From contig NZ_JANHDI010000001.1 in assembly GCF_024494595.1 (NCBI RefSeq), positions 496,001 through 560,000 of the forward strand: DNA of 64,000 bases, read 5' to 3'. The notes beneath the pieces were generated by a model. It saw only the letters and a list, made by a program, of their open reading frames with translations, did not search any database and had not been told where the DNA came from. The DNA is from Halobellus rarus (GTDB taxonomy: Archaea > Halobacteriota > Halobacteria > Halobacteriales > Haloferacaceae). Below are positions 16,902-26,949 of this stretch, piece by piece. Each line of letters opens with the position of its first letter. Within the stretch, counting starts at the first letter, position 1. Made by a program: the position numbers and the translations under genes.

Positions 16902-17918
16902 ATGCCACAACCAAGCAGACCACGAAAAGGTTCGATGGGCTTCAGCCCGCGTAAGCGTGCGGCCAAAGAGGTCCCACGCATCCGGTCGTGGCCCGACGAC
17001 GACGGGTCCCCGGGAATCCAGGGTTTCGCCGGCTACAAGGCCGGAATGACCCAGGTGATGATGGTCAACGACGAGTCCAACTCCCCCCGCGAAGGGATGG
17101 AGGAGGCCGTGCCGGTGACCGTCGTCGAGACGCCGCCGATGCGCGCCGTCGCCCTTCGAGCCTACGAAGACACGCCGTACGGAGCAAAGCCGCTCACCGA
17201 GGTGTGGGCCAGCGAGTTCGAGGAGAGCCTCGACCGCACGCTCGACCTCCCGAACGAGGACACCTTCGACGACGACGCCGACGACCTCCGATCCGCGGTC
17301 GAGGCCGGCGACGTCGACGACGTGCGCCTCATCACCCACACCGTTCCGAGCGAGATGCAGAACGTCCCCAAAAAGAAGCCCGACGTGATGGAGACGCGCG
17401 TCGGCGGCGGATCCGTCGACGAGCGCGTCGACTTCGCGCTCGACCTCGTCGGAGACGGCGGCGAGCACGAGATCTCCGACGTCTTCCGCGCCGGCGAGTA
17501 CCTCGACGTCGCGGGCGTCACGAAGGGGAAGGGGACGCAGGGCCCCGTCAAGCGGTGGGGCGTCCAGAAGCGGAAGGGCAAACACGCCCGCCAGGGATGG
17601 CGGCGCCGGATCGGCAACCTCGGTCCGTGGAACCCCTCCCGCGTGCGCTCGACCGTCCCCCAGCAAGGGCAGACGGGCTACCACCAGCGAACCGAACTGA
17701 ACAAGCGCCTCATCGACATCGGTGAGGGCACAGAACCGACCGTCGACGGCGGCTTCGTCGGCTACGGCGAGGTCGACGGACCGCACGCGCTCGTCAAGGG
17801 CTCCCTCCCGGGGCCCGACAAGCGCCTCCTGCGGTTCCGCCCGGCGGTCCGACCCGGCGACCAGCCGCGTCTCGACCCCGAGGTGCGCTACGTGTCGACG
17901 GAATCGAATCAGGGATAA
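16902..17918 (+). CDS. rpl3: ribosomal protein uL3
   Basis: 338 residues, the archaeal/eukaryal length of L3. The N-terminus (PRKGSMGFSPRKRA) and the central Trp/His finger near KGTQGPVKRWGVQKRKGKH (about 210-228), which reaches the peptidyl transferase centre, are clear. The basic loop PWNPSRVRSTVPQQGQTGYH is also characteristic. It opens the S10-type cluster; rpl4 starts 4 bases after its stop. Confidence 0.97.
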   Translation: MPQPSRPRKGSMGFSPRKRAAKEVPRIRSWPDDDGSPGIQGFAGYKAGMTQVMMVNDESNSPREGMEEAVPVTVVETPPMRAVALRAYEDTPYGAKPLTEVWASEFEESLDRTLDLPNEDTFDDDADDLRSAVEAGDVDDVRLITHTVPSEMQNVPKKKPDVMETRVGGGSVDERVDFALDLVGDGGEHEISDVFRAGEYLDVAGVTKGKGTQGPVKRWGVQKRKGKHARQGWRRRIGNLGPWNPSRVRSTVPQQGQTGYHQRTELNKRLIDIGEGTEPTVDGGFVGYGEVDGPHALVKGSLPGPDKRLLRFRPAVRPGDQPRLDPEVRYVSTESNQG

Positions 17919-17921
17919 ACA

Positions 17922-18668
17922 ATGCAGGCAACAATTCGCGACCTGAACGGCGACGACGCCGGCACGCTCGACCTCCCGGAGGTCTTCGAGACGGCCTACC
18001 GTCCGGACCTCATCGAGCGCGCCGTGGTCGCCGCGCAGGCCAACCGAAAACAGGCGTACGGTGCCGACCCCTACGCGGGGCTGCGAACTCCGGCCGAGTC
18101 GTTCGGCAGCGGCCGCGGGATGGCGCACGTCCCCCGCGAGAACGGACGCGCCCGACGCGTTCCCCACGCCGTCAAGGGCCGGAAGGCGCACCCGCCGAAG
18201 GCGGAGAAAGACCAGGGCAAGGAGATCAACGACAAGGAGCGAAAGCTCGCCGTCCGCTCGGCGATCGCCGCCACGACGGACGACGAACTCGCCCGCGAGC
18301 GCGGCCACCGGTTCGACGACGACGTCGAACTCCCGCTCGTCGTCTCCGACGACTTCGAGGACCTCGTGAAGACCCGCGAGGTCGTCGACCTGCTCGAATC
18401 GCTCGGCGTCCACGCCGACGTCGAGCACTCCGACGAGAACAAGAAGGTGAAGGCCGGCCGCGGGAAGACCCGCGGACGGAAGTACACGCGTCCGAAGTCG
18501 ATCCTCTTCGTCACGAGCGAAGAGCCCTCGAAGGCGGCGCGGAACCTCCCCGGCGCGGACGTGGTCACCGCGGCCAACGTGAGCGCCGAGGACCTCGCGC
18601 CCGGCACGCAGGCCGGTCGACTCACGCTGTTCACCGAGAGCGCGGTCGAGGAGGTGGCCGACCGATGA
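17922..18668 (+). CDS. rpl4: ribosomal protein uL4
   Basis: 248 residues. The start MQATIRDLNGDDAG and the extended loop FGSGRGMAHVPRENGRARR (about 65-85), which lines the exit tunnel, identify archaeal L4 (L1e type). The C-terminal half carries the Rossmann-like fold ending in PGADVVTAANVSAEDLAPG. It overlaps rpl23 by 4 bases (ATGA), suggesting translational coupling. Confidence 0.97.
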   Translation: MQATIRDLNGDDAGTLDLPEVFETAYRPDLIERAVVAAQANRKQAYGADPYAGLRTPAESFGSGRGMAHVPRENGRARRVPHAVKGRKAHPPKAEKDQGKEINDKERKLAVRSAIAATTDDELARERGHRFDDDVELPLVVSDDFEDLVKTREVVDLLESLGVHADVEHSDENKKVKAGRGKTRGRKYTRPKSILFVTSEEPSKAARNLPGADVVTAANVSAEDLAPGTQAGRLTLFTESAVEEVADR

Positions 18669-18919
18669 GTTCGCTCATCGAGCACCCCCTCGTCACGGAG
18701 AAGGCGATGGACGAGATGGACTACAGTAACAAGCTCCAGTTCATCGTCGACCTCGACGCCACGAAGGCGGACGTCGAAGACGAGGTCGAATCGCGCTACG
18801 AGGTGTCCGTCGTGAACGTGAACACGCAGATAACGCCACGAGGCGAGAAGAAGGCGACCGTCCGACTCCACGAGGACGACGACGCGCAGGAAGTCGCTTC
18901 GCGAATCGGGGTGTTCTGA
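18665..18919 (+). CDS. rpl23: ribosomal protein uL23
   Basis: 84 residues, the usual archaeal length. It opens SSLIEHPLVTEKAMDEM and has the strand DVEDEVESRYEVSVVNVNT typical of L23, which sits by the exit tunnel and docks the signal recognition particle and SecY. It overlaps rpl4 by 4 bases and is 2 bases from rpl2. Confidence 0.97.
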   Translation: MSSLIEHPLVTEKAMDEMDYSNKLQFIVDLDATKADVEDEVESRYEVSVVNVNTQITPRGEKKATVRLHEDDDAQEVASRIGVF

Positions 18920-18921
18920 AC

Positions 18922-19656
18922 ATGGGACGACGAATTCAAGGTCAGCGTCGCGGACGCGGCACGTCCACGTTCCGGGCACCGTCGCACCGCTACAAGGCCG
19001 AACTCTCGCACAAGAAGGACGAATCGGACGACACCATCTCCGGGACGGTCGTCGACATCGAGCACGACCCCGCACGCAGCGCGCCGGTCGTCGCCGTCGA
19101 GTTCGAGGACGGCGATCAGCGACTCGTCCTCGCGCCCGAGGGCGTCGCCGTCGGCGACACGATCCAGGTCGGTGTCAGCGCGGAGATCAAGCCCGGCAAC
19201 ACGCTCCCGCTCTCGGAGATCCCCGAGGGAGTTCCCGTCTGTAACGTCGAGAGCTCGCCCGGCGACGGCGGGAAGTTCGCCCGGGCCTCCGGGACCAGCG
19301 CACAGCTGATGACGCACGACCGCCGCGTCGCGGTCGTGAAGCTCCCCTCCGGGGAAGTCAAGCGGCTGAACCCGCAGTGCCGCGCCACCGTCGGCGTCGT
19401 CGCCGGCGGCGGTCGGACGGAGAAGCCGTTCGTGAAGGCCGGCAAGAAGCACCACAAAATGAAAGCGCGCGGCATCAAGTGGCCGCGCGTCCGCGGTGTC
19501 GCGATGAACGCCGTCGACCACCCGTTCGGTGGCGGCGGCCGCCAGCACCCCGGTCAGCCGAAGTCCGTCTCGCGGGACGCCCCGCCGGGACGGAAGGTCG
19601 GCGACATCGCCTCGAAGCGCACCGGTCGCGGTGGCAAAGGAGGCAAGGATAACTAA
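18922..19656 (+). CDS. rpl2: ribosomal protein uL2
   Basis: 244 residues. The N-terminus [17 protein letters not shown] and the C-terminal block [18 protein letters not shown] (about 193-210), with the essential His of L2 near the peptidyl transferase centre, are conserved. Its stop shares a base with the rps19 start (TAATG). Confidence 0.97.
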   Translation: MGRRIQGQRRGRGTSTFRAPSHRYKAELSHKKDESDDTISGTVVDIEHDPARSAPVVAVEFEDGDQRLVLAPEGVAVGDTIQVGVSAEIKPGNTLPLSEIPEGVPVCNVESSPGDGGKFARASGTSAQLMTHDRRVAVVKLPSGEVKRLNPQCRATVGVVAGGGRTEKPFVKAGKKHHKMKARGIKWPRVRGVAMNAVDHPFGGGGRQHPGQPKSVSRDAPPGRKVGDIASKRTGRGGKGGKDN

Positions 19657-20078
19657 TGAGTTCGGAATACCGCACCGGCCGCGAGGGTGAGTTCACCTAC
19701 CGCGGTCACACGCTCGACGAGCTGCAGGAGCTGTCGCTCGACGAGGTCGCAGAACTGCTCCCCGCCCGACAGCGGCGAACCATCGAACGAGGACTCTCGG
19801 TCCAACAGGAGAAACTGCTGGAGACGGCCCGCGAGGCCGGCGTCCAGGAGACGGCCAACGATCCGATCCGGACCCACCTCAGGGACATGCCCATCCTCCC
19901 CGAATTCGTCGAGAAGACGTTCGAGGTGTACACGGGGCAGTCCTTCGAGCGCGTCCGCGTCGAGCCCGAGATGATCGGGCACTACCTGGGCGAGTTCCAG
20001 CTGACCCGAACGTCGGTCGAACACGGTCAGGCCGGCATCGGCGCGACCCGGTCCTCGAAGTTCGTGCCGCTCAAATAA
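19656..20078 (+). CDS. rps19: ribosomal protein uS19
   Basis: 140 residues, archaeal S15/S19 type with a long N-terminal extension. The core is [21 protein letters not shown]-like in the middle and ends in [30 protein letters not shown]-type sequence. It is a component of the small-subunit head. It starts on the last base of rpl2's stop codon. Confidence 0.96.
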   Translation: MSSEYRTGREGEFTYRGHTLDELQELSLDEVAELLPARQRRTIERGLSVQQEKLLETAREAGVQETANDPIRTHLRDMPILPEFVEKTFEVYTGQSFERVRVEPEMIGHYLGEFQLTRTSVEHGQAGIGATRSSKFVPLK

Positions 20079-20081
20079 ACT

Positions 20082-20552
20082 ATGGGTATCAACTACAGCG
20101 TCGAGGCCGACCCGGAGACCACCGCCAAGGGGATGCTCCGCGATCGGCCCATCAGCCTGAAGCACAGCAAGGCCATCTCCCGAGAGATCAAGGGGAAGAC
20201 CGTCGCGGACGCGGAGGGGTACCTCCAGGACGTCATCGACGAGGAGCAGTCCGTTCCGTTCCGACAGCACAACACCGGTGTCGGACACCGATCCGACATC
20301 GACGGTTGGGACGCGGGCCGCTACCCCGAGAAGGCCTCGAAGGCGTTCCTCGAACTCCTCGAGAACGTCTCGTCGAACGCCGACGAGCAGGGGTTCGACG
20401 CCGCGGAGATGACGATCAAACACGTCGCCGCCCACAAGGTCGGCGAACGACAGGGCCGCAAGCCCCGCGCGTTCGGCAGTGCCGACCCGTGGAACACGCC
20501 GGTCTGTGACGTCGAACTCATCGTCGAAGAAGCCGAGGAGGTCGAAGCCTAA
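20082..20552 (+). CDS. rpl22: ribosomal protein uL22
   Basis: 156 residues, the archaeal L17e/L22 length. It opens [18 protein letters not shown] and has the exit-tunnel hairpin region [20 protein letters not shown] near residues 125-145. It lies 3 bases after rps19 and shares a base with rps3 (TAATG). Confidence 0.96.
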   Translation: MGINYSVEADPETTAKGMLRDRPISLKHSKAISREIKGKTVADAEGYLQDVIDEEQSVPFRQHNTGVGHRSDIDGWDAGRYPEKASKAFLELLENVSSNADEQGFDAAEMTIKHVAAHKVGERQGRKPRAFGSADPWNTPVCDVELIVEEAEEVEA

Positions 20553-21505
20553 TGGCCGACGAACACCAGTTCATCGAAGACGGACTGCAGCGCTCCCAGA
20601 TCGACGAGTTCTTCGCCGACGAACTCGGTCGCGCCGGCTACGGCGGGATGGACGTCGCGAAGACGCCGATGGGAACCCAGATCGTCCTGAAGGCCGAAAA
20701 GCCCGGGATGGTCATCGGCAAGGGCGGGAAGAACATCCGGAAGGTCACCCGCGAGCTCGAGGAGCGGTTCAACCTCGACGACCCCCAGATCGACGTTCAG
20801 GAGGTCGACGAGCCCGACCTGAACGCCCGGATCGTCGCGGACCGACTGGCCAACGCCTTAGAGCGCGGCTGGTACTTCCGCAAGGCGGGCCACACCACGA
20901 TCGACCGCATCATGGAGTCCGGCGCGCTGGGCGCCGAGATCGTCCTGAGCGGGAAGGTCACGGGTGCGCGCTCGCGCGTCGAGAAGTTCAACCGCGGCTA
21001 CATCAAGCACAACGGCGAACCCGCCCAGGAGATCGTCGACGAGGGCCAGGGCGTCGCCGTGATGAAGCTCGGCACGATCGGCGTGACCGTGAAGATCATC
21101 CCGCCGGGCGCGGAACTGCCCGACGACTTCGAGATCCACGAGGACGTGGACGTCGAACCCGTCGAGCAGGTCGCCGAGAGCGAGGGCGTCGAATCGCTCC
21201 TCGAGGAAGAGCCCGAGGAGGTCCCCGACGTCGGCGAGGCCGACGAGGACGTCGAGGTCCCCGACGAGGCCCCCGAAGAGGTCATCGACGAGGACGTCGT
21301 CGAGGAAGTCATCGACGAAACCGAGGAGGAGCCCGTCGAGACGGGTGACGTCGACGATGAGGAGCCCGAAGAGGAACTCGACGAACTCGACGAGGAGGTC
21401 GAGGCGGAAGCCGAGGAACTCCTCGACGAGATGGAAGAGGCCGAAGCGGAATCGGACGCCGAGACCGAATCTGACGCCGACGAGGCCGAGGAGGACGAAG
21501 AATAA
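20552..21505 (+). CDS. rps3: ribosomal protein uS3 with long acidic tail
   Basis: 317 residues. A KH domain ([19 protein letters not shown], about 50-70) and the S3 C-terminal domain ([19 protein letters not shown], about 140-160) occupy roughly the first 205 residues. The last about 110 residues are almost pure Asp/Glu with short Val/Pro spacers, far beyond the common archaeal length, and are probably disordered. Acidic tails on S3 occur in haloarchaea; this one is long. It shares a base with rpl29. Confidence 0.95.
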   Translation: MADEHQFIEDGLQRSQIDEFFADELGRAGYGGMDVAKTPMGTQIVLKAEKPGMVIGKGGKNIRKVTRELEERFNLDDPQIDVQEVDEPDLNARIVADRLANALERGWYFRKAGHTTIDRIMESGALGAEIVLSGKVTGARSRVEKFNRGYIKHNGEPAQEIVDEGQGVAVMKLGTIGVTVKIIPPGAELPDDFEIHEDVDVEPVEQVAESEGVESLLEEEPEEVPDVGEADEDVEVPDEAPEEVIDEDVVEEVIDETEEEPVETGDVDDEEPEEELDELDEEVEAEAEELLDEMEEAEAESDAETESDADEAEEDEE

Positions 21506-21723
21506 TGGCGATCCTCTATCCCGCAGAGATTCGCGATATGACGGCCGCAGAGCGCGACGCCGAGCTCGAAGAGCTCGAGACCGAACTGCTCAACACGCGC
21601 GCCGTGCAGGCCGCCGGCGGCGCACCCGAGAATCCGGGGCGCGTCGGCGAGCTCAAGCGGACCATCGCGCGGATCAAGACGATCCAGGCCGAAGAAGGCG
21701 ACCTCGACGAGGACCAGGAGTAA
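21505..21723 (+). CDS. rpl29: ribosomal protein uL29
   Basis: 72 residues, two antiparallel helices. The conserved pattern is [20 protein letters not shown] followed by [18 protein letters not shown]. It starts in the stop of rps3. A second in-frame ATG at 21538 could also start a shorter form, but the TAATG junction favours the first. Confidence 0.94.
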   Translation: MAILYPAEIRDMTAAERDAELEELETELLNTRAVQAAGGAPENPGRVGELKRTIARIKTIQAEEGDLDEDQE

Positions 21724-21730
21724 CACCGCG

Positions 21731-22291
21731 ATGGCACTGACACCCGAGACGCTGACGCGACACGAACTCAACGGCCTCCGCGTGGCCGTCGTCGACGCGC
21801 CCAACCCCGACCTCGTCGGGATCGAGGGGCGCGTCGTCGTCGAGACGATGCGGACGCTGCACGTGGACGTCAGCGAGAGCGACGCGGACGCGGTCGCCGT
21901 CGGAGACAGCGAGGCGCAGAGCGCCTCGGGGAGCCGGACTCCGTCCGGCGACGCCGACGCGGCCGAGGCGCGTCGCGCTCGGGTGAAACAGGTGCCGAAG
22001 GGGGGCACGACGTTCGAGTTCGCGCTCCCCTGCCGGGACGAGAGGCCCGGACGCACAGATGAAGCCGCCGACGCCGCGAAGGCGTCGGGGACCGCGTCCA
22101 AACTTCGATCGGATACTGCCGGCGGATTCGACGCCGGTCAGTCTGGTCGGCCTGCTGCGGACTCCGCAGCGGCTTCCCAGCGGAATGCCGGGAATTGCGA
22201 GGGCGTGGCCTACGTTACGGTGGATGGCACACGGCTGCTCTCACGACCCGCCTTGCGGACCGAGAAGGCAGGTGACACATTATGGCGATAG
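21731..22291 (+). CDS. rnp1: ribonuclease P protein component 1 (Rpp29/Pop4)
   Basis: 186 residues; most archaeal homologues are about 95-145. The Sm-like core is visible in pieces: [20 protein letters not shown] (about 33-52), then [15 protein letters not shown] (about 85-99), then [15 protein letters not shown] (about 157-171). Between these are two Ala/Ser/Asp-rich inserts (about 53-80 and 100-150) whose DNA is full of perfect short palindromes. The protein binds the specificity domain of RNase P RNA and, with Rpp21, helps 5' tRNA processing. It ends 10 bases inside rps17. Confidence 0.9.
   Translation: MALTPETLTRHELNGLRVAVVDAPNPDLVGIEGRVVVETMRTLHVDVSESDADAVAVGDSEAQSASGSRTPSGDADAAEARRARVKQVPKGGTTFEFALPCRDERPGRTDEAADAAKASGTASKLRSDTAGGFDAGQSGRPAADSAAASQRNAGNCEGVAYVTVDGTRLLSRPALRTEKAGDTLWR
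21911..21949. repeat. two adjacent perfect hairpins inside rnp1, first insert
   Basis: GAGGCGC-AGA-GCGCCTC (21911-21927) and GCCGGAC-TCC-GTCCGGC (21933-21949) are exact 7-bp stems with 3-base loops, placed in the first non-conserved insert of rnp1. Confidence 0.7.
22069..22170. repeat. perfect hairpins inside rnp1, second insert
   Basis: CGACGCC-GCGAA-GGCGTCG (22069-22087) and GCTGCGG-ACT-CCGCAGC (22154-22170) are exact 7-bp stems. The latter resembles the hairpin at 21933 in its loop core GGACTCC. Together they suggest that a palindromic mini-element entered the gene. Confidence 0.6.
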
Positions 22292-22608
22292 GACTGAACG
22301 TAGAAGAACCGGAGGAGACCTGCTCCGACGAGAACTGTCCCTTCCACGGAACGCTTTCCGTGCGCGGACAGACGCTCGAAGGAACGGTCGCCTCCACCGA
22401 CATGGAGAAAACCGTCATTGTGGAGCGTGAATACGACGTTCACGTTCCCAAGTACGACCGCTACATGAAGCGGCGTAGTCGCATTCCGGCTCACGCACCC
22501 CCGTGCGTGGACCTCGAGGAAGGCGACACGGTGCGTATCGCAGAGACCCGACCGCTGTCGAAGACCAAGGCTCACGTCGTGGTCGAGACCCTCGGAGGTG
22601 CTGAGTGA
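22282..22608 (+). CDS. rps17: ribosomal protein uS17
   Basis: 108 residues, archaeal S17/S11e form. An N-terminal Cys pair ([11 protein letters not shown], about 15-25) precedes the OB fold ([18 protein letters not shown] and [18 protein letters not shown]). It overlaps rnp1 by 10 bases and shares the A of its stop with the ATG of rpl14. Confidence 0.96.
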   Translation: MAIGLNVEEPEETCSDENCPFHGTLSVRGQTLEGTVASTDMEKTVIVEREYDVHVPKYDRYMKRRSRIPAHAPPCVDLEEGDTVRIAETRPLSKTKAHVVVETLGGAE

Positions 22609-23006
22609 TGGAGGCCCTGAAAGCCGACGTCACGAAAGGCCTCGAACGGGGCTCGCTCATCACGTGCGCCGACAACACTGGCGCGCGCCAGTTGAAGGTC
22701 ATCAGCGTGAAGGGTTCCTCAGGAACCAAGAACCGACACCCCAAGGCGGGCATCGGCGACCAGATCACCGTCTCGGTGACCAAAGGGACGCCGGAGATGC
22801 GCCGCCAGGTGCTGCAGGCCGTCATCGTCCGCCAGCGGAAACCGATCCGCCGACCGGACGGGACGCGCGTGAAGTTCGAGGACAACGCCGCCGTCATCAT
22901 CGACGAGATGGACGAGCCTCGCGGGACCGAGATCAAGGGTCCCATCGCGCGAGAAGTGGCCGAGCGCTTCGGGAGCATCGCCTCGACGGCGACGATGATC
23001 GTCTGA
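22608..23006 (+). CDS. rpl14: ribosomal protein uL14
   Basis: 132 residues. The start [20 protein letters not shown] and the signature [17 protein letters not shown] are diagnostic. ATG 22608 in the TGATG junction is chosen over GTG 22605. It lies at the subunit interface. Confidence 0.96.
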   Translation: MEALKADVTKGLERGSLITCADNTGARQLKVISVKGSSGTKNRHPKAGIGDQITVSVTKGTPEMRRQVLQAVIVRQRKPIRRPDGTRVKFEDNAAVIIDEMDEPRGTEIKGPIAREVAERFGSIASTATMIV

Positions 23007-23010
23007 ACTC

Positions 23011-23373
23011 ATGACCGAACAACCACGCAAACAGCGACTGCAGACGCAGAACGCGCCCCTGCACGAGCGGCAGGATCAGGTCCGCGCGACGCTGTCCGAC
23101 GACCTCCGCGAGGAGTACGGACAGCGGAACGTTCGCGTCAACGCGGGCGACACCGTCGAGGTGCTCCGCGGCGACTACGCCGGCACGGAGGCCGAAGTCG
23201 TCGAGGTGGACCTCACGGACACGGTCGTTCACGTCGAAGACGTGACGGTCGAGAAGGCCGACGGCGAGGAAGTGCCTCGTCCCCTCGACGCCTCGAATCT
23301 CCGCGTGACCGAACTGGATCTGGAAGACGACCGCCGAGAGGCGCGACTGCAAGCGACGGAGGACGAAGAATGA
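23011..23373 (+). CDS. rpl24: ribosomal protein uL24
   Basis: 120 residues. The KOW motif [20 protein letters not shown] (about 42-61) is clear, and the N-terminus ([17 protein letters not shown]) is that of archaeal L24/L26e. It binds 23S rRNA early in assembly. It overlaps rps4e by 4 bases. Confidence 0.95.
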   Translation: MTEQPRKQRLQTQNAPLHERQDQVRATLSDDLREEYGQRNVRVNAGDTVEVLRGDYAGTEAEVVEVDLTDTVVHVEDVTVEKADGEEVPRPLDASNLRVTELDLEDDRREARLQATEDEE

Positions 23374-24152
23374 CCCGACACCAGAAGCGACTTTCGGCCC
23401 CGAACGCCTGGCCCGTCGAGCGGAAGACGGACACGTTCACGGTCAAGGCCGGCGCGGGTCCGCACGGAGAGGCGGGGGTTCCCCTGCTCATCCTCCTGCG
23501 GGACGTGCTCGGTTACGTCGACTCGAAGAAGGAGGCGCGCTACGCCCTGAACGAGGGCTCGGTCCTCGTCAACGGCGACGCGGTCTCCGACGAGCAGCGC
23601 CCGGTGGGGATGTTCGACATCCTCGCGTTCACCGAGCGCGAAGAGTACTACCGCGTCTTCCCCGAGGAGGGCGGACGCCTGGCGCTGACGCCCATCGATC
23701 CCGACGCGGCCGACGGCCGCCTCGGCAAGATCGTCCGAAAGCAGGACGTCAGCGGCGGCGACACGCAGCTGACGCTGCACGACGGCGCGAACATCCGCGT
23801 CGAGGACGCGAGCGAGTACGACACGAAGGACTCCCTCGTGATCGACAACGAGACCAAAGAGATCGTCGCGCACTTCGCCTACGAGGAGGGCGCGCTCGTC
23901 ACCGCCGTCGACGGCTCGCACTCGGGCGAGATCGGCGAGGTCGACGAGATCGTCGTGACCGCCGGCAGCGGCGACAACACCGTCGTCGTCGAGGGCGACG
24001 AGAGCACCTTCGAGACGATCGAGGAGTACGTCGTCGTCATCGACGAGCAGTTCGTCGACGACGAGGACGCCGCCGAGGATTCGGACGCGGACGAGGAGTC
24101 CGCGTCCGACGACGGCGACGACGTCGAAGCCGACGGAGGTGACGACGAATGA
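23370..24152 (+). CDS. rps4e: ribosomal protein eS4 with acidic tail
   Basis: 260 residues. It opens [18 protein letters not shown], has an S4-like RNA-binding domain (about 40-95) and a C-terminal KOW segment ([16 protein letters not shown], about 180-195). Residues about 229-260 are a run of Asp/Glu. eS4 is archaeal/eukaryal only. It overlaps rpl5 by 4 bases. Confidence 0.96.
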   Translation: MTRHQKRLSAPNAWPVERKTDTFTVKAGAGPHGEAGVPLLILLRDVLGYVDSKKEARYALNEGSVLVNGDAVSDEQRPVGMFDILAFTEREEYYRVFPEEGGRLALTPIDPDAADGRLGKIVRKQDVSGGDTQLTLHDGANIRVEDASEYDTKDSLVIDNETKEIVAHFAYEEGALVTAVDGSHSGEIGEVDEIVVTAGSGDNTVVVEGDESTFETIEEYVVVIDEQFVDDEDAAEDSDADEESASDDGDDVEADGGDDE

Positions 24153-24679
24153 GCGACGCGGAGTTCCACGAGATGCGCGAACCGCAGATCGAGAAGGTCG
24201 TCGTCCACATGGGCGTCGGCGAGGGCGGTCGCGAGCTCGCGAACGCCGAGGAGATCCTCGAAGAGATCGCCGGACAGCAGGCCGTCCGCACGCAGGCGAC
24301 CCGCGCGGCGACCCAGTTCGGGTCGCGCGTCGGCGACCCGGTCGGCGCGAAGGTCACCCTTCGCGGCGAGGAGGCGGAGGCCTTCCTGGAGAAGTCGCTG
24401 CCGATCGCCGACCTCGTCGACCGACAGTTCGACGAGACGGGGAACTTCAGCTTCGGTGTCGAAGAGCACACCGACTTCCCCTCCCAGGAGTACGATCCGC
24501 AGATCGGTATCTACGGGCTCGACGTGACGGTCAACCTCGTCCGCCCCGGCTACCGAGTGAAAAAGCGTAACAAGGCGTCGCAGTCGATTCCGAACCGACA
24601 CCGACTGACGCCCGAGGACGCGATCGTCTTCGTCGAGGACGCCTTCGACGTGGACGTGGAGGTCACAGACTCACAATGA
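24149..24679 (+). CDS. rpl5: ribosomal protein uL5
   Basis: 176 residues. The pattern [19 protein letters not shown] and the segment [20 protein letters not shown] identify archaeal L5 (L11e), the 5S rRNA-binding central protuberance protein. It overlaps rps14 by 4 bases. Confidence 0.97.
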   Translation: MSDAEFHEMREPQIEKVVVHMGVGEGGRELANAEEILEEIAGQQAVRTQATRAATQFGSRVGDPVGAKVTLRGEEAEAFLEKSLPIADLVDRQFDETGNFSFGVEEHTDFPSQEYDPQIGIYGLDVTVNLVRPGYRVKKRNKASQSIPNRHRLTPEDAIVFVEDAFDVDVEVTDSQ

Positions 24680-24852
24680 GCGAATCAGAGACAGAACAGA
24701 CGGGCGAACACGCGAGCCGGCGCACGGGCCAGAGCCACGAGTGCCGACGCTGCGGTCGCAACCAGGGACTCGTCGGTAAGTACGAGATCTACCTGTGCCG
24801 ACAGTGCTTCCGCGAGGTCGCCCGCGAGATGGGATTCAAGAAGTACCGATAA
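24676..24852 (+). CDS. rps14: ribosomal protein uS14, zinc-binding type
   Basis: A 58-residue gene, ATG 24676 to TAA 24850-24852. Four cysteines in the pairs CRRC (residues 23-26) and CRQC (41-44) make a zinc ribbon; the ending [13 protein letters not shown] is characteristic of archaeal S14/S29e. It overlaps rpl5 by ATGA and is followed after 2 bases by rps8. Confidence 0.96.
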   Translation: MSESETEQTGEHASRRTGQSHECRRCGRNQGLVGKYEIYLCRQCFREVAREMGFKKYR

Positions 24853-24854
24853 TT

Positions 24855-25247
24855 ATGGCAGGAAACGATCCACTCGCCAACGCGCTCGCCGGCGTCGACA
24901 ACGCCGAGAGCGTCGGGCACCTGTCCCACGAGATACAGCCCGCCTCAAACGTCATCGGCTCCGTCCTCGAGGTCTTCTACGACCGCGGGTACATCGACGG
25001 CTTCGAGTTCGTCGACGACGGCAAGGCCGGACGGTTCGAGGTCGAACTGAGCGGCGCAATCAACGAATGTGGTGCCGTCAAGCCCCGCTACTCGGCGGGC
25101 GCAGACGAGTTCGAGAAGTGGGAGAAGCGATACCTCCCCGCCCGTGACTACGGGACGCTCATCGTCACGACGAGCCACGGCGTCATGAGCCACTACGACG
25201 CCCGCGAACAGGGCATCGGTGGCCAAGTAATCGCCTACGTGTACTGA
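24855..25247 (+). CDS. rps8: ribosomal protein uS8
   Basis: 130 residues starting at ATG 24855 ([16 protein letters not shown]). The C-terminal motif [22 protein letters not shown] (about 100-121, written in part) is the S8 rRNA-binding signature. In other archaea S8 binds its own operon mRNA; whether it does here is unknown. Confidence 0.96.
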   Translation: MAGNDPLANALAGVDNAESVGHLSHEIQPASNVIGSVLEVFYDRGYIDGFEFVDDGKAGRFEVELSGAINECGAVKPRYSAGADEFEKWEKRYLPARDYGTLIVTTSHGVMSHYDAREQGIGGQVIAYVY

Positions 25248-25251
25248 GACC

Positions 25252-25788
25252 ATGACCAGAGTAGAAATCGAAATTCCGGACGAGGTCTCCGCCGAGGTGT
25301 CCAACCTCGAGCTGACGGTCGAGGGGCCGAACGGCAGCGTCACCCGGACGCTGTGGTACCCCTCCGTCAGCGTCAGCGTCGAGGACGACCAGGTCGTCAT
25401 CGCCTCCGAGGAGGAGGACGCCAAGACGAACGCGACCGTCGGGACCTTCGAGAGCCACGTGTCGAACATGCTTCACGGGGTCACCGAAGGCTGGACGTAC
25501 GAGATGGAAGTCTACTACGCCCACTTCCCGATGCAGGTCGACGTCGAGGGCGACGAGATCGTCATCGAGAACTTCCTCGGCGAGAAGTCCTCGCGACGGA
25601 CGCCGATCCGCGGAGACACAGAGGTACAGGTCGACGGCGAAGTGGTCACCCTGACGGGTCCCTCGAAAGAGGACGTCGGGCAGACCGCCGCCGACATCGA
25701 ACAGCTCACTCGCGTGACGGACAAGGACACGCGCGTCTTCCAGGACGGCGTCTACATCACGCAGAAGCCGCAGACCGGAGGTGCCTGA
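25252..25788 (+). CDS. rpl6: ribosomal protein uL6
   Basis: 178 residues. Two L6 repeats are seen: an N-terminal strand pattern ([20 protein letters not shown]) and a C-terminal one around [20 protein letters not shown] (about 123-142) with [10 protein letters not shown]. It is located near the sarcin-ricin loop. Confidence 0.96.
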   Translation: MTRVEIEIPDEVSAEVSNLELTVEGPNGSVTRTLWYPSVSVSVEDDQVVIASEEEDAKTNATVGTFESHVSNMLHGVTEGWTYEMEVYYAHFPMQVDVEGDEIVIENFLGEKSSRRTPIRGDTEVQVDGEVVTLTGPSKEDVGQTAADIEQLTRVTDKDTRVFQDGVYITQKPQTGGA

Positions 25789-25789
25789 G

Positions 25790-26491
25790 ATGGCTGACGA
25801 AGACGACATCGAAACACTCGAAGACATCAGCGGCGTCGGCCCCTCGAAGGCGGACGCGCTCCGAGAGGCCGGCTACGAGAGCGTCGACGACGTGAAAGCG
25901 GCCAGCCAGTCGGAGCTCGCAGAGGTCGACGGCGTCGGCAACGCGCTCGCGGCCCGTATCAAGGCCGACGTGGGCGGACTCGAGGTCTCAGAGGAGACCG
26001 AGGCCGAAGTCGAAGACGAGGCCGACGAGGAGGCCGACGAGGACGTCGAGACCGAACTCCGTCCCCGCGGCCACGCCGACAAGACGCCCGAGCTCGACGA
26101 CGAGACCGCGCGCGCCCTCGGTCAGAAGCACCGAGAGGGCAAGCCCGCGTTCCGTCGTCAGAAGTACCACGCCAAAAAGCGCGTGCCCGAATCCTGGCGG
26201 AAGCCCCGCGGCAACCTCTCGAAGCAGCGCCGCGGCATCAAAGGAAAGGGCGATATGGTCGAGGCGGGCTTCCGCTCGCCGAAGGCCGCGCGCGGTCTGC
26301 ACCCCTCGGGCTTCGAGGAGGTTCGCGTCCACAACGTCGACGACCTCGACGGTGTCGACGGGGACACTCAGGCCGCTCGCATCGCCTCCAAGGTCGGCGC
26401 GCGCAAGCGCGAGCGAATCGAGGAAGTGGCTGAGGACCGCGAGATCCGCGTCCTCAACCCGACCTACGTCGAAGTGGAGGTCGAAGAATAA
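25790..26491 (+). CDS. rpl32e: ribosomal protein eL32 with N-terminal HhH domain
   Basis: 233 residues from ATG 25790. Residues about 5-60 form two helix-hairpin-helix units ([19 protein letters not shown] and [16 protein letters not shown]), then an acidic linker, then the eL32 domain (about 110-233; [19 protein letters not shown] and [17 protein letters not shown]). The HhH addition is a known haloarchaeal feature. The gene begins one base after rpl6's stop. Confidence 0.95.
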   Translation: MADEDDIETLEDISGVGPSKADALREAGYESVDDVKAASQSELAEVDGVGNALAARIKADVGGLEVSEETEAEVEDEADEEADEDVETELRPRGHADKTPELDDETARALGQKHREGKPAFRRQKYHAKKRVPESWRKPRGNLSKQRRGIKGKGDMVEAGFRSPKAARGLHPSGFEEVRVHNVDDLDGVDGDTQAARIASKVGARKRERIEEVAEDREIRVLNPTYVEVEVEE

Positions 26492-26493
26492 CG

Positions 26494-26949
26494 ATGACGA
26501 ATCTGAGAGCACAGAAGCGTATGGCGGCCGACGTCCTCGACGTCGGCAAAAGCCGCGTCTGGTTCGATCCAGACGAACAGTCCGAGATTGCGGAGGCCAT
26601 CACCCGCGAGGACATCCGTGACCTGGTCGATCAGGGGACCATTCGCGCCGAAGACGCGAAGGGCAACTCCAAGGGTCGCGCCCGCGAACGCGCCGAGAAG
26701 CGCGCGTACGGCCACCGCAAGGGCCCCGGCTCCCGAAAGGGGAAAGCCGGCGGTCGGAAGAACTCGAAAGACGAATGGGTCAGCCGGATCCGCGCACAGC
26801 GTCGTCGCCTGAAGGAACTGCGCGACGACGGCCCGCTCACCGCGACGCAGTACCGCGAAGTGTACAACAAGGCGTCGGGTGGCGAGTTCGACGACGTGGC
26901 ACGGCTCGAAGCATACATTCGGAACAACTACGACGTGGAGATAGAATAA
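26494..26949 (+). CDS. rpl19e: ribosomal protein eL19
   Basis: 151 residues. The start TNLRAQKRMAADVLDVGKSR and the long basic helix with GHRKGPGSRKGKAGGRK are diagnostic. It is found only in archaea and eukaryotes. It shares a base with rpl18 (TAATG). Confidence 0.96.
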   Translation: MTNLRAQKRMAADVLDVGKSRVWFDPDEQSEIAEAITREDIRDLVDQGTIRAEDAKGNSKGRARERAEKRAYGHRKGPGSRKGKAGGRKNSKDEWVSRIRAQRRRLKELRDDGPLTATQYREVYNKASGGEFDDVARLEAYIRNNYDVEIE

